DNA from: Cinnamomum chago
Taxonomy: Eukaryota; Streptophyta; Magnoliopsida; Laurales; Lauraceae
Length of the DNA: 64,000 nt
Assembly (NCBI GenBank): GCA_038049695.1
Contig: CP142458.1
Location: 45,227,001-45,291,000 of the forward strand
Reading direction: 5' to 3'
Of this stretch, positions 44,482 through 56,490 are shown piece by piece. Made by a program: the position numbers and the translations under genes. Below the pieces are notes generated by a model. That model was not told the DNA's origin. It saw nothing but the letters and a program-made list of their open reading frames with translations, and searched no databases. The number at the start of each line of letters is the position of its first letter. Within the stretch, counting starts at the first letter, position 1.

Positions 44482-47400
44482 TGTCACGACCCCAAACTGG
44501 GGGTAGGATTAAGGGGCCATGATTACGGGGATTACTGTAGCATAATCTTTCCTTTTCCCAGGATCCGCATGGGTGAGAATTTCAAGATCCATCATTGTTA
44601 TGGAACATTTAGCTGAAGCTTGCATTGCGGTGCAACCCGAAGTCCGGAGCTCATCGAATTCCGTGTTGCATCACTAATGTCTTACTAGCTGCAACAGACT
44701 GTACATCATATCATCAAATTGGTATGAATATAAACAGGGGATAACAGAGCAAGACAAGTAAACAGGATAAATCATTCCCATGTTTCTAGTTAGAAATTAC
44801 AAAAGATGTAATAATTACATTCTCCAAAATTAAAGGCCAACAAAGGCCAGGAAAACATAATACAAAACCCAAAATAATACTCCTAGGTATTTTGTGTCTC
44901 ATGTGTAAGGGGTGGAGTCTAAATGACAACCTCTGCACCTTGATCACACGTCACTTGTGGCTCAGCAACTGCCTCCTCAAAAACCGTACTAGGGTACATG
45001 TCAGGAAATCATACCTACGGCACTAGGCGTAGATCAGACATGAATGCCTGGCAAGTATCCAAAATGAAGAGCATAGTTTGTAGGTACAATGCAGAATATA
45101 TATGACAAGTTAATTAATCAGAGGTCAGGTAACAGTATGACTAGGCAAAGTTAGTGCATCATTAGTAAAATAGCAGAATCGATGATAATGGAAAGTATAC
45201 CACATTCTAATTGGCAACCACATCGCTTAATCCTCAGAAGGGGAGCATTTGCCTGCCCCAGATGGTAAGGCTGATAGTACCTTAAAGTCACCTGGGAGTC
45301 CCTATCACGGGGGTACCTAGTCTGCCCCAGATAGGTCCTGTCACAGGGGTTCCTGGTTTGCCCCAGATAGGGTAGGTACATTGGTGACACCGGTCACACA
45401 CAAGACTACAAACTGCAGCGAGCAATATATCTATATATATACAATAATAATAATAAACAGCTAGGTGGTGCCGACTCAGGAATCAATGCAAACTCAGGAT
45501 TCCAGGTGTAGGACAGTCCAGTGTCCAAGTCAGGTTATGATCAGGGATATTGGAGAAATTCCAGTTCTCATAATGTGTACAATTACAATTACAGGGAAAA
45601 CAAATACTTTAGTGTTCAAATCAGTGTTCAGTTTGGGGTACAAGAGTAATTCCAATACTCAGTGTATAAATACGAATACAGAAGAAAACAGATAGTTTTG
45701 TCGGGTGTAAACAATTCAGAGCTGAAAATAGTATAGTTTTGGGCTAGAAAAGCAGTCCATCTAAGTTTGGAAAATCCTACAGACAAACAGGCAGTATTTC
45801 GGCTAGAAATAGAGACTTTGAACGGGTAGGAAAAGGACAAGGTGATCCGGGTAACTCGGAGGGGCTGGGCAACTGAATGCTCGCACACCAACCGAAGAAA
45901 CCACCTAAGGATCCGGGTACATCGAGGGTTAAAGCAGGGGGAATACTGCGCACTAATTCCCAAGGAGTCCCGTAGGTCACAATACTAGGGTCGGGTAAGT
46001 TTGGGTATGACAGGACGTATAAAAACATAATAATAAGAGGAATATGCACCCTGCATATGAATACAAAAATAAACTAATTAAAACATTCTATCAAGCCTAC
46101 AAAAAAGTTAAGGGTCCATTACGAGTGTTTCTTTTATCATCATGGACCTTGGACATGGAAGGACGATGATATTCAAGACTATACGCACCAAGGGTTGGAT
46201 ATCATGATTGGTTCTACACTTGGTGCATTCTGAAGGTGAGGATATCCAAACCCTAAGTCCGGATAGAGCGATAATCACCGTGGTCCACATACCCTCTCAA
46301 TTTATTCGGGTTAGTATAAATCATGTTTCGTCGGAGTTAAGGTATGGGGTCCACCAATTATCTAAGTTTCGGGTTCCTTTTTTATGAAGGGAAGTCCATA
46401 TATAATCTTGCACAAGGGGTTTACTGGGGTCCCAGGGACCTAAACCTAGGTCCACCAGTGGTTCGGGTTAATGTCAAAAGGTATCCGGGTTTTCATAACA
46501 AAAATCTGTATTTTTGTAGGGGTTATACAATTCGGGTACCACCTAATTTTCCTATTTCTATGTGCAAATTTGAGTCCCAAAAACTCAGAGATGTTACTAG
46601 GGTGAATCGGGCTAAAAAAAGCCCCAAATGGGTCGTAAAGCTGGCCATAATCCAATTTTGCGGGGCCCAAAGATGGGCCCAACGGTCGTTGCGCAACATC
46701 TGTGCTGGCTGGCCACACACTGCTGGCAGGCAAGGGGAAGGTCTGTTGGCCGCTGGTCACCAGGTGCTGGGTGCAACAACTGCTGGCCGCTTGGTAGGCT
46801 ACTTGCTGCCTGGCCGCTGGGCGCACATGACCTGGCCACTGAGGCAGGCCGGATGGAATGGCCACGCATCATGTGCGATGGCCGGAGTGCGTGGGCGTGC
46901 TGCAATGGCCGCGTGTGTGGACAATGGCTGAGGGGCGTGGGTGATGCATACTGCGGTCGCTGGGCACAAGCCAAGCCAACTGGCCGCTGGCTGATCGATT
47001 CAAGAGGGAAGGGAATCCTGTAGTGAGCCTCATTGAGTTCCATTAACTTAATTAATCATAATCTTGACAAGGATTTAATGATCTAAACATGATTAAAATC
47101 ATGCATTCTTAACATCTAAACCATTAAACAGATTTATATGAATCAAGATGATAACCATAACATGCTATGCAAATTAGTTTGGTAACTTGCCTTGGCCTAA
47201 GATCGCTCCAAAGCAGTCCAAGGACTCAACGAATGGTCCAAATCTCAGCTGGAAGGCCTCCTCAAACCTTTCACAATCCATCTCCAAAAAGCCCCTCTAG
47301 GAAGCTCAAAGAAGGAGAAGAAGAGGGATCAAGGGACGGCCTGTCACAGAACCTCGTGAAAACGATGTATCTTGTGAAGGAGATGATGTAGAATCACTTG

Positions 47401-48144
47401 GTGGGGTCGGATCTTCCAGACAGGGTCCACTAGTAGATGATCTCCCCCATGGAAAAGGAGAAGGAATGAGAAAGGGGAAGACAGAGCTCTTAGTTGCTGG
47501 ACGATGGTAATGTAGGAGAGAAGAGACTTCTCTTGTTTCTGGCCAGTGGAATGGGAGATTAAATGTGTTTGGTGGTGGTATGTGAGGGCAATTAATGAAG
47601 TTGGTGAGATATTTTGAGAAAGGTTTAGTTTGTGAGTTTGCCACACCATAGCTGAACTTGCGATGTGAAAACGGAGGTCTTTAGGACCTCAGCTGGACTT
47701 GGTTAAAGAAGAAGAATTGTAGATCACGAGGTGGGCTTTCCAACAAGCCTAAGATCAGATTTTTCGGAGATCTCTGGCAGAAGTTGTGATTTTTCGAATC
47801 ACCGGTAAACACCTCGAAAAGTGTGTCATGGTCAAACTGGGCTCTTGGGGCCTTGGATGAGTTTGGGCTGAACATGAAAGTTATTGAACAGGTTCAGATC
47901 TAATTTTTGGGCTCAAGAGCCACACATTTCGGGTTTCCAAGGAAAAAGTCAACTGTTCAGTCAAAGTCTATCAATTTATGACGGAATTGGTCAATTTAAG
48001 GGTTTCAGGGCCTCTGATTGATTCAGGTTGAATACAAAAGTTGTTCGGAATGATAATCCTAACCTAAGAAGGTCAGAATAGCAGATTGGCAGAATTTATT
48101 AGTGCTAAATGCTAATCCTAGGGTTAAGAGGTTGGGTTTGTACA
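44482..48144. mobile_element. LTR-only insertion (3663 bp) between gag and protease of gypsy E
   Basis: Exact 5-bp target-site duplication tgcac at 44477-44481 and 48145-48149. Ends are tgtcacgaccccaaactggg and ...gttgggtttgtaca (TG...CA). No gag or pol coding is seen inside; the ORFs of up to 195 codons near 46344-47040 lie on both strands over a ggccgctgg-rich minisatellite and match nothing. The most economical reading is a solo LTR of a large-LTR gypsy family whose pieces also lie at 1, 2522, 21742, 31363 and 38345. A non-coding two-LTR element is not excluded. Small repeats of 'ctgccccagata' occur at 45310-45375. Confidence 0.8.
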
Positions 48145-48620
48145 TGCACACTCAAAGATAAAATCTGCGGTGTAATTATTGATGGAGGTAGCTGTGAGAA
48201 GGTCATCTCAGAGGAGGCCGTCAACAAGCTTCAACTCAAAACTGGGAAACATCCTTCTCCATACAAGCTTTCTTGGTTTAAGAAAGGGAATGAGGTAACC
48301 ATTTGTCGCCGTTGTTTGGTATCATTTTCTGTTGGAGTTTACTTTGATTATGTTATGTGTGATGTGGTCCCTGAGATGGATGCTTGTCACATTTTACTTA
48401 GCTGTCCTTGGCAATATGACAAGCAGACCATAGTCACCATACATGATGGATACTGTAACACGTATACATTCTGCAAGGATAAAAAGAAAATAGTTCTCAA
48501 ACCTATGCGTGAACGGATTCCATCCAAATTAGAATTGTCAAGGGCGATGTGAAATGATGCAGCAGCATTATACAGTTGTTGGAGCAAGAGGCATGGTCCA
48601 CATGTGGGACCCAAGGAAGT
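48145..48620 (+). pseudogene. Protease region of gypsy E
   Basis: Directly after the inserted LTR the gypsy frame resumes with KDKICGVIIDGGSCEKVISE, containing the aspartic protease motif DGGS. It continues with VGVYFDYVMCDVVPEMDACH and ILLSCPWQYDKQTIVTIHDG. It is open to a stop at 48550. The stretch 48620-49080 carries mostly non-coding, rearranged sequence. Confidence 0.8.
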
Positions 48621-49080
48621 TTAGGAAGTCTTTATTAATTGTTTGTAGTTTCTAATTTTTATTTAAGGAGTTGTATTTAGGATTAGTTTATTTCTAATTT
48701 GGATAGGATTATTATTTGGTTTCCTAGTTTGGTTGAGATTGCTTTCTTAGCGCTTTAGTTTCTTTTCTTATAAATATTACATGGTAGAGATTGGTAATCT
48801 CAGAGATTGAGTTAATAGAAATTCCTTTTTGTGGGTTCAGCGTTGGAGAGCTCTCTTCATCGTGTGATTGTTCCTGTGGGAACCCTAATTGTGCCTCGGC
48901 ACTTGCGGTCGTACCAACATTGCATCATGAACCTTTTGTCACGAGCTCAATTGCTGGAAGAAGTTAAGGATAATGGACTGTTTTACGTACTGGTGGGGAA
49001 ATAAATCAATGATGGAGGAAAGAAATCAATGATGCATTACCCATCCCAAAATTCCTCAAGTCAGTAATGGAGGAACGGAC

Positions 49081-49705
49081 ATTCTACCCAATGAATTACC
49101 ACCCGATTTTCCACCAATGCGGGATATTCAACACCACATTGATTTGGTTCCTGTTGCTAGTCTACCAAACTGGCCTGCCTATAGAATGAGCTCTAACGAG
49201 CATAAGGAGATCCGTAGGCAAGTGATGGAATTAATTGAAAGGGGATTTTTCAGGGAAAGTATGAGTCCATGTGCAGTACCAGCTTTACTAGCACCTAAAA
49301 AAGACGGTTCTTGGCGTATGTGTATTGATAGTCGCGCCATAAACAAAATCACCATTAAATAGTGTTTTCCCATTCCACGTTTGGATGATATGTTCGATAT
49401 GTTGGGTGGTGCAAAGGTCTTTTCTAAGATAGACCTGAGAAGTGGATACCATCAAATTAGAGTACGGCTCGGAGATGAATGGAAAACAACTTTCAAAACA
49501 TGTGATGGATTATATGAATGGTTGGTAATGCCTTTTGCCCTATCTAATGCACCGAGCACTTTTATGTGAGTCATGAATCAGGTGCTACGACCATTCATTG
49601 GGAAATTTGTGGGTGCATACTTTGATGACATCTTAGTATACAGTCCAAATAAGGCCACACATGTGGATCACCTAAAGCTTGTTTTTGATACACTTTAGCG
49701 AGAAC
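49081..49705 (+). pseudogene. Reverse transcriptase of gypsy E, part 1
   Basis: Reads [40 protein letters not shown], then [13 protein letters not shown] with a stop at 49360, [49 protein letters not shown] with a stop at 49567, and [20 protein letters not shown]. The FDD box of gypsy RT is intact. It is cut at 49705 by copia element D and continues at 54651. Confidence 0.88.
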
Positions 49706-50016
49706 TGTAATCAAATGATCAAGAGGAAGAATCAAATGATCAAGAAGAAGAATGAATAATGTATTGTTGTCAAGGTATCTTCCTCTTTGTTGATGACTGT
49801 TCATTTATAGTACAATGTTACCAAATATTACAGATCACAATCGATCATTTAATAAATACAATTGACTAATTTGTATCATCAAATCTCCTATAATTAGTAG
49901 GCTAACAAGGATCCACGTGTGTGGATATGGTCCTAAGATTCTAGATGAATTTAGCCAGATGGGCCTGGATCATGTGGATCTGCCAATGAACCTGGGTTAG
50001 ATTGATCTCTTCTACA
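49706..50016 (-). repeat. 3' LTR of copia D (311 bp)
   Basis: Contains the block tcaaatgatcaagaggaaga(a) followed by its near copy tcaaatgatcaagaagaaga(a) at 49711-49752. The other LTR has only one. Otherwise the text is the same as 54356-54645. Confidence 0.93.
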
Positions 50017-53000
50017 CTCCCCCTCAAATTGATGCCGTTGTGAACAGAGCATCAATTTGGTAGTAAGAAAATCATGACGTGGTCCGGGTACTGATTTGGT
50101 AAACAGATCTGCAAGCTGATTCTGTGAGGAGACGTGCGGAAGATCAATTACTTCGGAGAGGACATGTTGACGAATGAAATGGCAGTCAACTTCAATATGC
50201 TTAGTGCGCTCATGAAAGACGGGATTGTTGGCTATTAATATTGCACTTGTATTGTCAGCATAAAGTGGAGTGGGACCAATAATTGGCACACCAAGTTCCC
50301 GAAGAAGTCGACGAAGCCAAATGACCTCACTGCTGGCAGAGGACATTGATCTATACTCAGCTTCAGCTGAAGATTTGGAGACCGTGGCTTGCTTTTTGCA
50401 CTTCCAAGAGATAATAGATGTGCCTAGAAACATACACCATCCAGTGGTAGATCTCCTAGAGTCAGGGCAACCAGCCCAATCCGCATCTGCATATCCTTGA
50501 AGATGAAATGAGGATGTAGAGGAATAGAAGAGTCCACGATGAAGAGAACCTCGAAGATAACGAAGAATTCGATGAACAGCGGTGAGATGGGGTTTATGAG
50601 GATTGCTCACAAACTGACTAACAACTTGTACGGCATGAGATATGTCTGGCCGAGTCATGGTTAGATATACTAAGCTCCCAACAAGTCGTCGATACAAAGT
50701 TGGATCAAGAAGAGGGTTGCCTTCTTCTCTCCGAATTTTTGTATTTAGTTCTAATGGAGTATCAACAATTTTGGAATCTGTCAGATGGGCCATTGATAAT
50801 AGATCTTCAACATATTTTCTTTGATGGATGTAAATGCCAGCCTTAGTGCAAGAAATTTCCAATCCAAGAAAATAAGTGAGGGGTCCCAAGTCCTTCATCT
50901 TGAAATGGCTCATAAGATAGTGTTTCAAAGCAGTAATACCTGATGCATCATTCCCGGTGATAATCATGTCGTCTACATAAAGCAACAAGAGAGTACAACC
51001 AGTACTTGTACGCCGAATAAACATTGAATTATCATTAGGACTTTGAGAAAAATTCGCACGAAGAATAGCATTTCGAAATTTCTCAAACCATGCACGAGGT
51101 GCTTGCTTGAGGCCGTAGAGCGATTTTCTGAGATGACAAACATGATTAGATGGACATGCATATCCAGGAGGAGGCTTCATAAAAACCGTCTCACGGAGCT
51201 CCCCATGCAAAAAAGCATTTTTGACATCCATTTGCCAAAGAGGCCAATGGCGTATAGCAGCAACTGCCAGTATGGCACGGATAGTGGTCATTTTAGCAAC
51301 AGGGGCAAAGGTCTCTTCATAGTCTATACCATACTCTTGCTTGAATCCCTGAGCAACAAGACGAGCTTTATATTTATCTAGACTTCCATCTGATTTTTCT
51401 TTGATAGAATAAACCCATTTACTACCAATAATTGGAGCTTCGGCTGGTCTTGGAACTAGATCCCATGTGTGATTTGATTCGAGAGCCAGCAATTCTTCCG
51501 TCATAGCATCCTGCCATTTGGGTATCTCTTTCGCATGTGAATAAGAAGAAGGAATTGAAAGAGAATCAGGGTCACTAAGAAATGCAGAAAGACTAAGACG
51601 GTCAGGAGGTTTGGATATACGAGTGGAACGCCTCACAGGTGGATGTGGTGATGGTGGTGGTGGAGAAGATGTTGCCGCAGGTGGATGTGATGGTGGTGGA
51701 GGCGGTGCTGGTTGTGGAGAAGGAATAGAGAAACTATCACCTTGTTGTGAAGGAGCCGGCAATGTAGGATGATCGGGAGTAGAAGTAGTTGCAGGAGGCT
51801 GCTTCTGTCTTCGACTATAGACCTGTAACATAGGAGGTGATGTGGGATCCTGGAATCGAGGAAGATAGGAAACATCCAAAACATGAGAATTTGACGGAAG
51901 AGAATAATAGTGAACATGCTCAACAAATAAGACATTACGGGAAATGCGAGTTCGATGAGCTTCTGGATCATAGCAAACAAATCCCTTATGCTCGTCACTG
52001 TACCCCAAGAAGACACATTTAGCTGCTTGTTGAGATAATTTGGTTCTTTCAAATGATGGTAAATGGACAAAACAGAGACAACCAAAGGTTCGCAACAAAG
52101 AGTAATTTGGTGGAGAGTGATAGATAGCTTCAAATGGTGAGATGTTTTTTAAAACCGGAGTTGGTAGCCTATTGATTAAATGAGTAGCAGTATGAACTGC
52201 TTCACACCAAAAGATTGTCGGAACCTTTGATTCGATGAGCAAGGCCCTGACTGTTTCAAGAATGTGGCGATTTTTCCTTTCTGCGATACCATTTTGCTGT
52301 GGTGTATGAGGACAGGACTTTTGATGAACAATTCCCTTATCTGACAAAAATGAGGAAAAGTCCCCAGAAATATATTCTCCTCCGGAATCAGAGCGAAGTA
52401 CCTTGATAATTTTATTAAATTGAGTATGCACGAAATTGAAAAATTTCTTGAAAGTAGGCAAAACTTCAGATTTAGCTCGAAGGAAATAAATCCATGTAAA
52501 CCTAGAGTGATCATCAATAAAGGTCACATAGTATTTATAACCTAGCCTACTGCATTTTGGTGCAATACCCCAGACATCACTATGAACCATATCAAAGGGA
52601 GTACTAGCTCGTGAATCACGTATAGGAAATGGTAAAGTGTGACTTTTGCCTAGACAACAGGAAATACAACGAGAATGTAAAAATGAAGTAAGCATTTTAT
52701 TATCAACAAAGGTTTCCAAGCAACCATTTCGAAATAAAGATGCTAATCTATCATTATTTAAGTGACCAAGGCGCCTATGCCAAATGGTCCACAAATTGGT
52801 CATAGAACTAAGTGAAGTAGCCAAAAGAGATCCAAGGCCAATATCAAGTAGAAATAACCGTCCGTGCTTACTCCCTGTCCCGATCACCTTCCCATTTTGC
52901 CGGTCCTGTATAACACAACCAGATGAATTGAAGTGAACAGAGTATCCATTATCCACTAACTGGCCAACAGATAGTAAATTAGCAGATAAATGAGGCACAA

Positions 53001-54033
53001 AATAAACATTAGAGAGAAGAAAAGATTGGTCCTGCGCAGTCTCAAGGGCTATGGATCCAATGCCAGAGATAGACAATTTTTGACCATTAGCAGCAACAAT
53101 TTTATCATTTCCTGTATATGGTTGGATGGCATGGATATTTTGTTTGACAGCAGTCATGTGGTTGGAGGCCCCTGAGTCTATAAACCACGATGAAGGTGAA
53201 AGGGAAGTAGATAAGGCAAGAGAGGGATACCGACCAGAGACACCCATTGAGGTAAATGCAGATGCAACGGAAGCATTGATCATGTCTCGAATTTGTTCTG
53301 GTGTGACAGACATAGACTGAGAACAACTGATTTCACTTTTTGCAGCTTGTGCTTGAAGGGCTGGCTTGTTGTAGATGGGTCTCTGCTGATATGAATCAGG
53401 CTTTCGTGGAGGTCGGCGAGTACATTCAGAAATGAGATGTCCATTTCTTTTGCAGTAATTACAAAAGTTCTTCTTTCTACAATACTTTGCAACATGCCCA
53501 AAAGATTTACATTCAAAGCATTGAACCTGCTGTCCTTGAGTAGTTTTCAGAGCCAGAGTTTCAGACGCAGGAGTAAGAAAGGCCTTCGGATCCTCATTTA
53601 TATGAGTTTGGGATTGGAGGCGGCTTTCTTCTCTCAGAACCTCCTGAACACAAGTATCAAGATTTGGAGGTACCTCTCTGTTTAATAAAGCAGCTCGGAC
53701 AGACTCAAATTCAGGTCGTAAGTTCATTAAGAACTGGCTAATATGAGCATTCTTTTGTATCTTAATGACAGAGGAAAGGGCCTCTGTTGGTACATCGATC
53801 AAGATCATGGAATCAATTTCATTCCATAAAGTAAGATAGCCATTGTAATAGTCTTGAACTGCCTTGTCTCCTTGCCCATATTTAGCTAATTCAGTCTCTA
53901 GGTGAAATTGCCTCGCCTTGTTTGCCTGATGATATAATGTCTTCAGATGATCCCACATATCCGAAGCCTTTTTAAAGGCTTGCAAGGAAGAGCTAATGTT
54001 GGATTCAATGGAATTAAGAATCCAAGTAACCAC
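49951..54033 (-). CDS. Copia D gag-pol polyprotein, single open frame lacking the gag N-terminus
   Basis: An uninterrupted frame of about 1360 codons. Approximate residues: gag 1-165; zinc knuckles 170-205 (CFECKSFGHVAKYC, CNYCKRNGHLISEC); protease 283-290 (FIDSGASNHM); integrase zinc region 414-465 (HRRLGHLN...CISCCLGKSH) and catalytic core 484-560 (HSDVWG, FIDDHSRFTW, LRSDSGGEY); HTPQQNGIAERKN; reverse transcriptase 873-1090 (KWVYSIKEKSDGSLDKYKAR, LYVDDMIITG); RNase H 1180-1320 (YADADWAGCPDSRRSTTGW, LYADNTSAI). All catalytic boxes are present. There is no ATG: the frame is open back to a TAA near 54120, and copia gag usually has about 60 more residues. The element may therefore need help or be inactive. 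Confidence 0.92.
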   Translation of the reverse strand: MVTWILNSIESNISSSLQAFKKASDMWDHLKTLYHQANKARQFHLETELAKYGQGDKAVQDYYNGYLTLWNEIDSMILIDVPTEALSSVIKIQKNAHISQFLMNLRPEFESVRAALLNREVPPNLDTCVQEVLREESRLQSQTHINEDPKAFLTPASETLALKTTQGQQVQCFECKSFGHVAKYCRKKNFCNYCKRNGHLISECTRRPPRKPDSYQQRPIYNKPALQAQAAKSEISCSQSMSVTPEQIRDMINASVASAFTSMGVSGRYPSLALSTSLSPSSWFIDSGASNHMTAVKQNIHAIQPYTGNDKIVAANGQKLSISGIGSIALETAQDQSFLLSNVYFVPHLSANLLSVGQLVDNGYSVHFNSSGCVIQDRQNGKVIGTGSKHGRLFLLDIGLGSLLATSLSSMTNLWTIWHRRLGHLNNDRLASLFRNGCLETFVDNKMLTSFLHSRCISCCLGKSHTLPFPIRDSRASTPFDMVHSDVWGIAPKCSRLGYKYYVTFIDDHSRFTWIYFLRAKSEVLPTFKKFFNFVHTQFNKIIKVLRSDSGGEYISGDFSSFLSDKGIVHQKSCPHTPQQNGIAERKNRHILETVRALLIESKVPTIFWCEAVHTATHLINRLPTPVLKNISPFEAIYHSPPNYSLLRTFGCLCFVHLPSFERTKLSQQAAKCVFLGYSDEHKGFVCYDPEAHRTRISRNVLFVEHVHYYSLPSNSHVLDVSYLPRFQDPTSPPMLQVYSRRQKQPPATTSTPDHPTLPAPSQQGDSFSIPSPQPAPPPPPSHPPAATSSPPPPSPHPPVRRSTRISKPPDRLSLSAFLSDPDSLSIPSSYSHAKEIPKWQDAMTEELLALESNHTWDLVPRPAEAPIIGSKWVYSIKEKSDGSLDKYKARLVAQGFKQEYGIDYEETFAPVAKMTTIRAILAVAAIRHWPLWQMDVKNAFLHGELRETVFMKPPPGYACPSNHVCHLRKSLYGLKQAPRAWFEKFRNAILRANFSQSPNDNSMFIRRTSTGCTLLLLYVDDMIITGNDASGITALKHYLMSHFKMKDLGPLTYFLGLEISCTKAGIYIHQRKYVEDLLSMAHLTDSKIVDTPLELNTKIRREEGNPLLDPTLYRRLVGSLVYLTMTRPDISHAVQVVSQFVSNPHKPHLTAVHRILRYLRGSLHRGLFYSSTSSFHLQGYADADWAGCPDSRRSTTGWCMFLGTSIISWKCKKQATVSKSSAEAEYRSMSSASSEVIWLRRLLRELGVPIIGPTPLYADNTSAILIANNPVFHERTKHIEVDCHFIRQHVLSEVIDLPHVSSQNQLADLFTKSVPGPRHDFLTTKLMLCSQRHQFEGECRRDQSNPGSLADPHDPGPSG

Positions 54034-54355
54034 TTTAGAATTATTTTGGGACCAAGTTGCAGCAGATTTAGCATCATCAGTGGGTTGACTACTGTGCCAA
54101 GAAAGAAAAGGGAAAGGAAGGGCTTATCTGATTTGTTTCAATGCCAGAGAGAGATGGAGAAAAGGGCAGAGAGATGGAGAAAGGGGCGACAAAAAAAAAG
54201 AGGCTGGCTGTCCTGCGACGACGGAGGAGGCTGTCCTGCGACGATACCGTGACTATATGGCAACGATGATGGTGGTCTGGGGTGCTTGCAGGTAGTGGCG
54301 CAACAACGAGATGGTATGAGCCCTTGATTGAAAAAAAAAAAAATCTCTGATACCA

Positions 54356-54645
54356 TGTAATCAAATGATCAAGAAGAAGAATGAATAATGTATTGTTGTC
54401 AAGGTATCTTCCTCTTTGTTGATGACTGTTCATTTATAGTACAATGTTACCAAATATTACAGATCACAATCGATCATTTAATAAATACAATTGACTAATT
54501 TGTATCATCAAATCTCCTATAATTAGTAGGCTAACAAGGATCCACGTGTGTGGATATGGTCCTAAGATTCTAGATGAATTTAGCCAGATGGGCCTGGATC
54601 ATGTGGATCTGCCAATGAACCTGGGTTAGATTGATCTCTTCTACA
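54356..54645 (-). repeat. 5' LTR of copia D (290 bp)
   Basis: From tgtaatcaaatgatcaagaa to gatctcttctaca, next to the reversed primer site on its left. It is followed at 54646 by the agaac duplication and the continuation of the gypsy E frame. Confidence 0.93.
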
Positions 54646-54650
54646 AGAAC

Positions 54651-56490
54651 AACCTTTTGCTAATCCAAAGAAGTGTACCTTGGGAACAAATGTGGTTACA
54701 TTTTTTGGCTATGTGGTTAGTGGGGATGGTATAAGGGTGGATGAAGAGAAGGTTAAGGCTATTCAAGAATGGTCTATACCACAAAATGTGCATGAAGTGC
54801 GGAGCTTCCTTGGACTTGCCACTGTCTATAAGTGGTTCTTAAAAAATTTCAACACTTTAGCTGCCCCTATAACTGACTGCTTGAAGAAAGGTCCATTTAA
54901 TTGGACTGAGGCAGCCACCAAAAGTTTTGAAGAATTAAAGAAAACCCTGACCAAAACTTCGGTTGTAGCCCTACCAGATTTCGAGAAAATATTTCAGGTA
55001 GATTGTGATGCGTCCCGTGTGGGGATTGGTGCAGTTCTTAGCCAAGAAGGAAGACCGAATGCCTATTACAGTGAAAACGCAATGGGTCTAAACTCCGATG
55101 TAGCACTTATGACGTTGAGTTTTATGCAATTGTCTAAGCTTTAAAGCATTGGAGGCATTACCTGATTCAAAGAGAAATCATTCTCTATTCTGACCATGTG
55201 GCCTTAAAATATTTGAATGGACAGCATAATTTGAATAGCAGGCACGCCAAGTGGGTAGCCTATCTCCAAGAATTCACCTTCTCAATCCGGCATAAGGTTG
55301 GAACTCATAATACAATTGCTGATGCCTTGAGTCGAAGGGCTATGATGTTGTCTGTTCTAAGGTTGCAAGTTAATGGGTTTGATACTTTACAGACCTTTAT
55401 GTTGGTGATAGAGATTTTGGTCATATTTGGGCTAGTGCCGAAATGGGGCAACCTGGAGAATATATTTTGTAGGAGAATTTCCTCTTCCGCGGACCATGAC
55501 TGTTTGTTCTTGAATGTTCACTTTGGGAAAAACTTATTGCTGAGATACATGCAAGTTCTTGTGCAGGACATGGAAGCAGGGATAAGACTATGGCCATACT
55601 TGAGGAAAAGTATTATTAGCCACACGAGACAAGATGTTGCCAGATTTGTGGCTCATTGTAGAACTTGTTAGATGGCCAAAGGAGTTGTCCAGAATAGTGG
55701 TTTGTACCTCTACCAATTCCAAATGCTCCATGGGAAGATGTGAGCATGGACTTTCTATTGGGAAAAGTATTATTGACCACGCATGAGACGAGATATTCTG
55801 ACAAGGACAACAAATTCACTAGTCACTTCTGGAGGATCTTGTGGAAGATGTTGGCTACAAATTTGTGTTTCAGTAGTGCCTATCACCCCCAAACAGATGG
55901 GTAAACTGAAGTGGTAAACAGGAGTCTTAGGAATATTTTGCGAGCTTTGGTAAAAGACAAGCCAAGACAATGGGATACTATTCTTTCTCATGCTAAGTTC
56001 GCCTATAACCGATTCCCAAACAGGACAACACAAAAGAGTCCGTTTGAGATTGTTTATAAGATCAACCCTACTTGTGTTGTTGATCTTATTCCTATTCCTC
56101 ATACAGGGCAGGTTCGAGCCAATGTTGATGACTTGGTGCAGCACATCAAGAGCATTCATGATCAATGCGCGTGCAAATTGAGAAAAGCAATGCTCGTTAC
56201 AAAGCTGCAGCTGATCGACATTGTCGCCGAGTTGTATTTAAAGAAGGTGACCTTGTGTGGGTTTACTTGCGGAATGAGCGTTTTCCTGTTGGTTCATATC
56301 ACAAGTTAAGTCAGCGAAAGATTGGGCCATGCAGAGAACTGAAGCGGATCAATGACAAGGCCTATCAGTTTGATCTCCCAAGTGACCTCAACGTCTCTGA
56401 TGCTTTCAATATAGTGGATCTATCACCTTTTTATGGAGATGATAGCGACGACCACAACTCGAGGACGAGCTTTTCTCAAAGTGGGGGAAG
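54651..56490 (+). pseudogene. Reverse transcriptase end, RNase H and integrase of gypsy E
   Basis: Resumes in register with EQPFANPKKCTLG, FFGYVVSGDGIRVDEEKVKA, RSFLGLATVYKWFLKNFNTL; RNase H with VDCDASRVGIGAVLSQEGRP, HAKWVAYLQEFTFSIRHKVG and HNTIADALSRR; then a degraded integrase (HTRQDVARFVAHCRTC) and a C-terminal part (NRFPNRTTQKSPFEIVYKIN, ADRHCRRVVFKEGDLVWVYL, LPSDLNVSDAFNIVDLSPFY). Stops lie at 55142 and 55668 and frames shift several times. Confidence 0.85.

Larger units (their letters stand above)
49706..54645 (-). mobile_element. Copia element D, young, nested in gypsy E reverse transcriptase
   Basis: 4940 bp with target-site duplication agaac (49701-49705 and 54646-54650). The LTRs (49706-50016 and 54356-54645) begin tgtaatcaaatgatcaag and end atctcttctaca, and look identical except for a 21-bp tandem duplication at the start of the left one. 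The reversed primer site ctctgataccat lies at 54344-54355 and the reversed polypurine tract ctccccctcaaattgatg at 50017. It is antisense to NAGLU and to gypsy E. Confidence 0.95.

Noticed and set aside
46344..47043. Overlapping ORFs of 130-195 codons on both strands
   Set aside because: They lie in a repeat-rich part of a non-coding LTR-like insertion and match no family; both strands are open because of GC-rich repeats.
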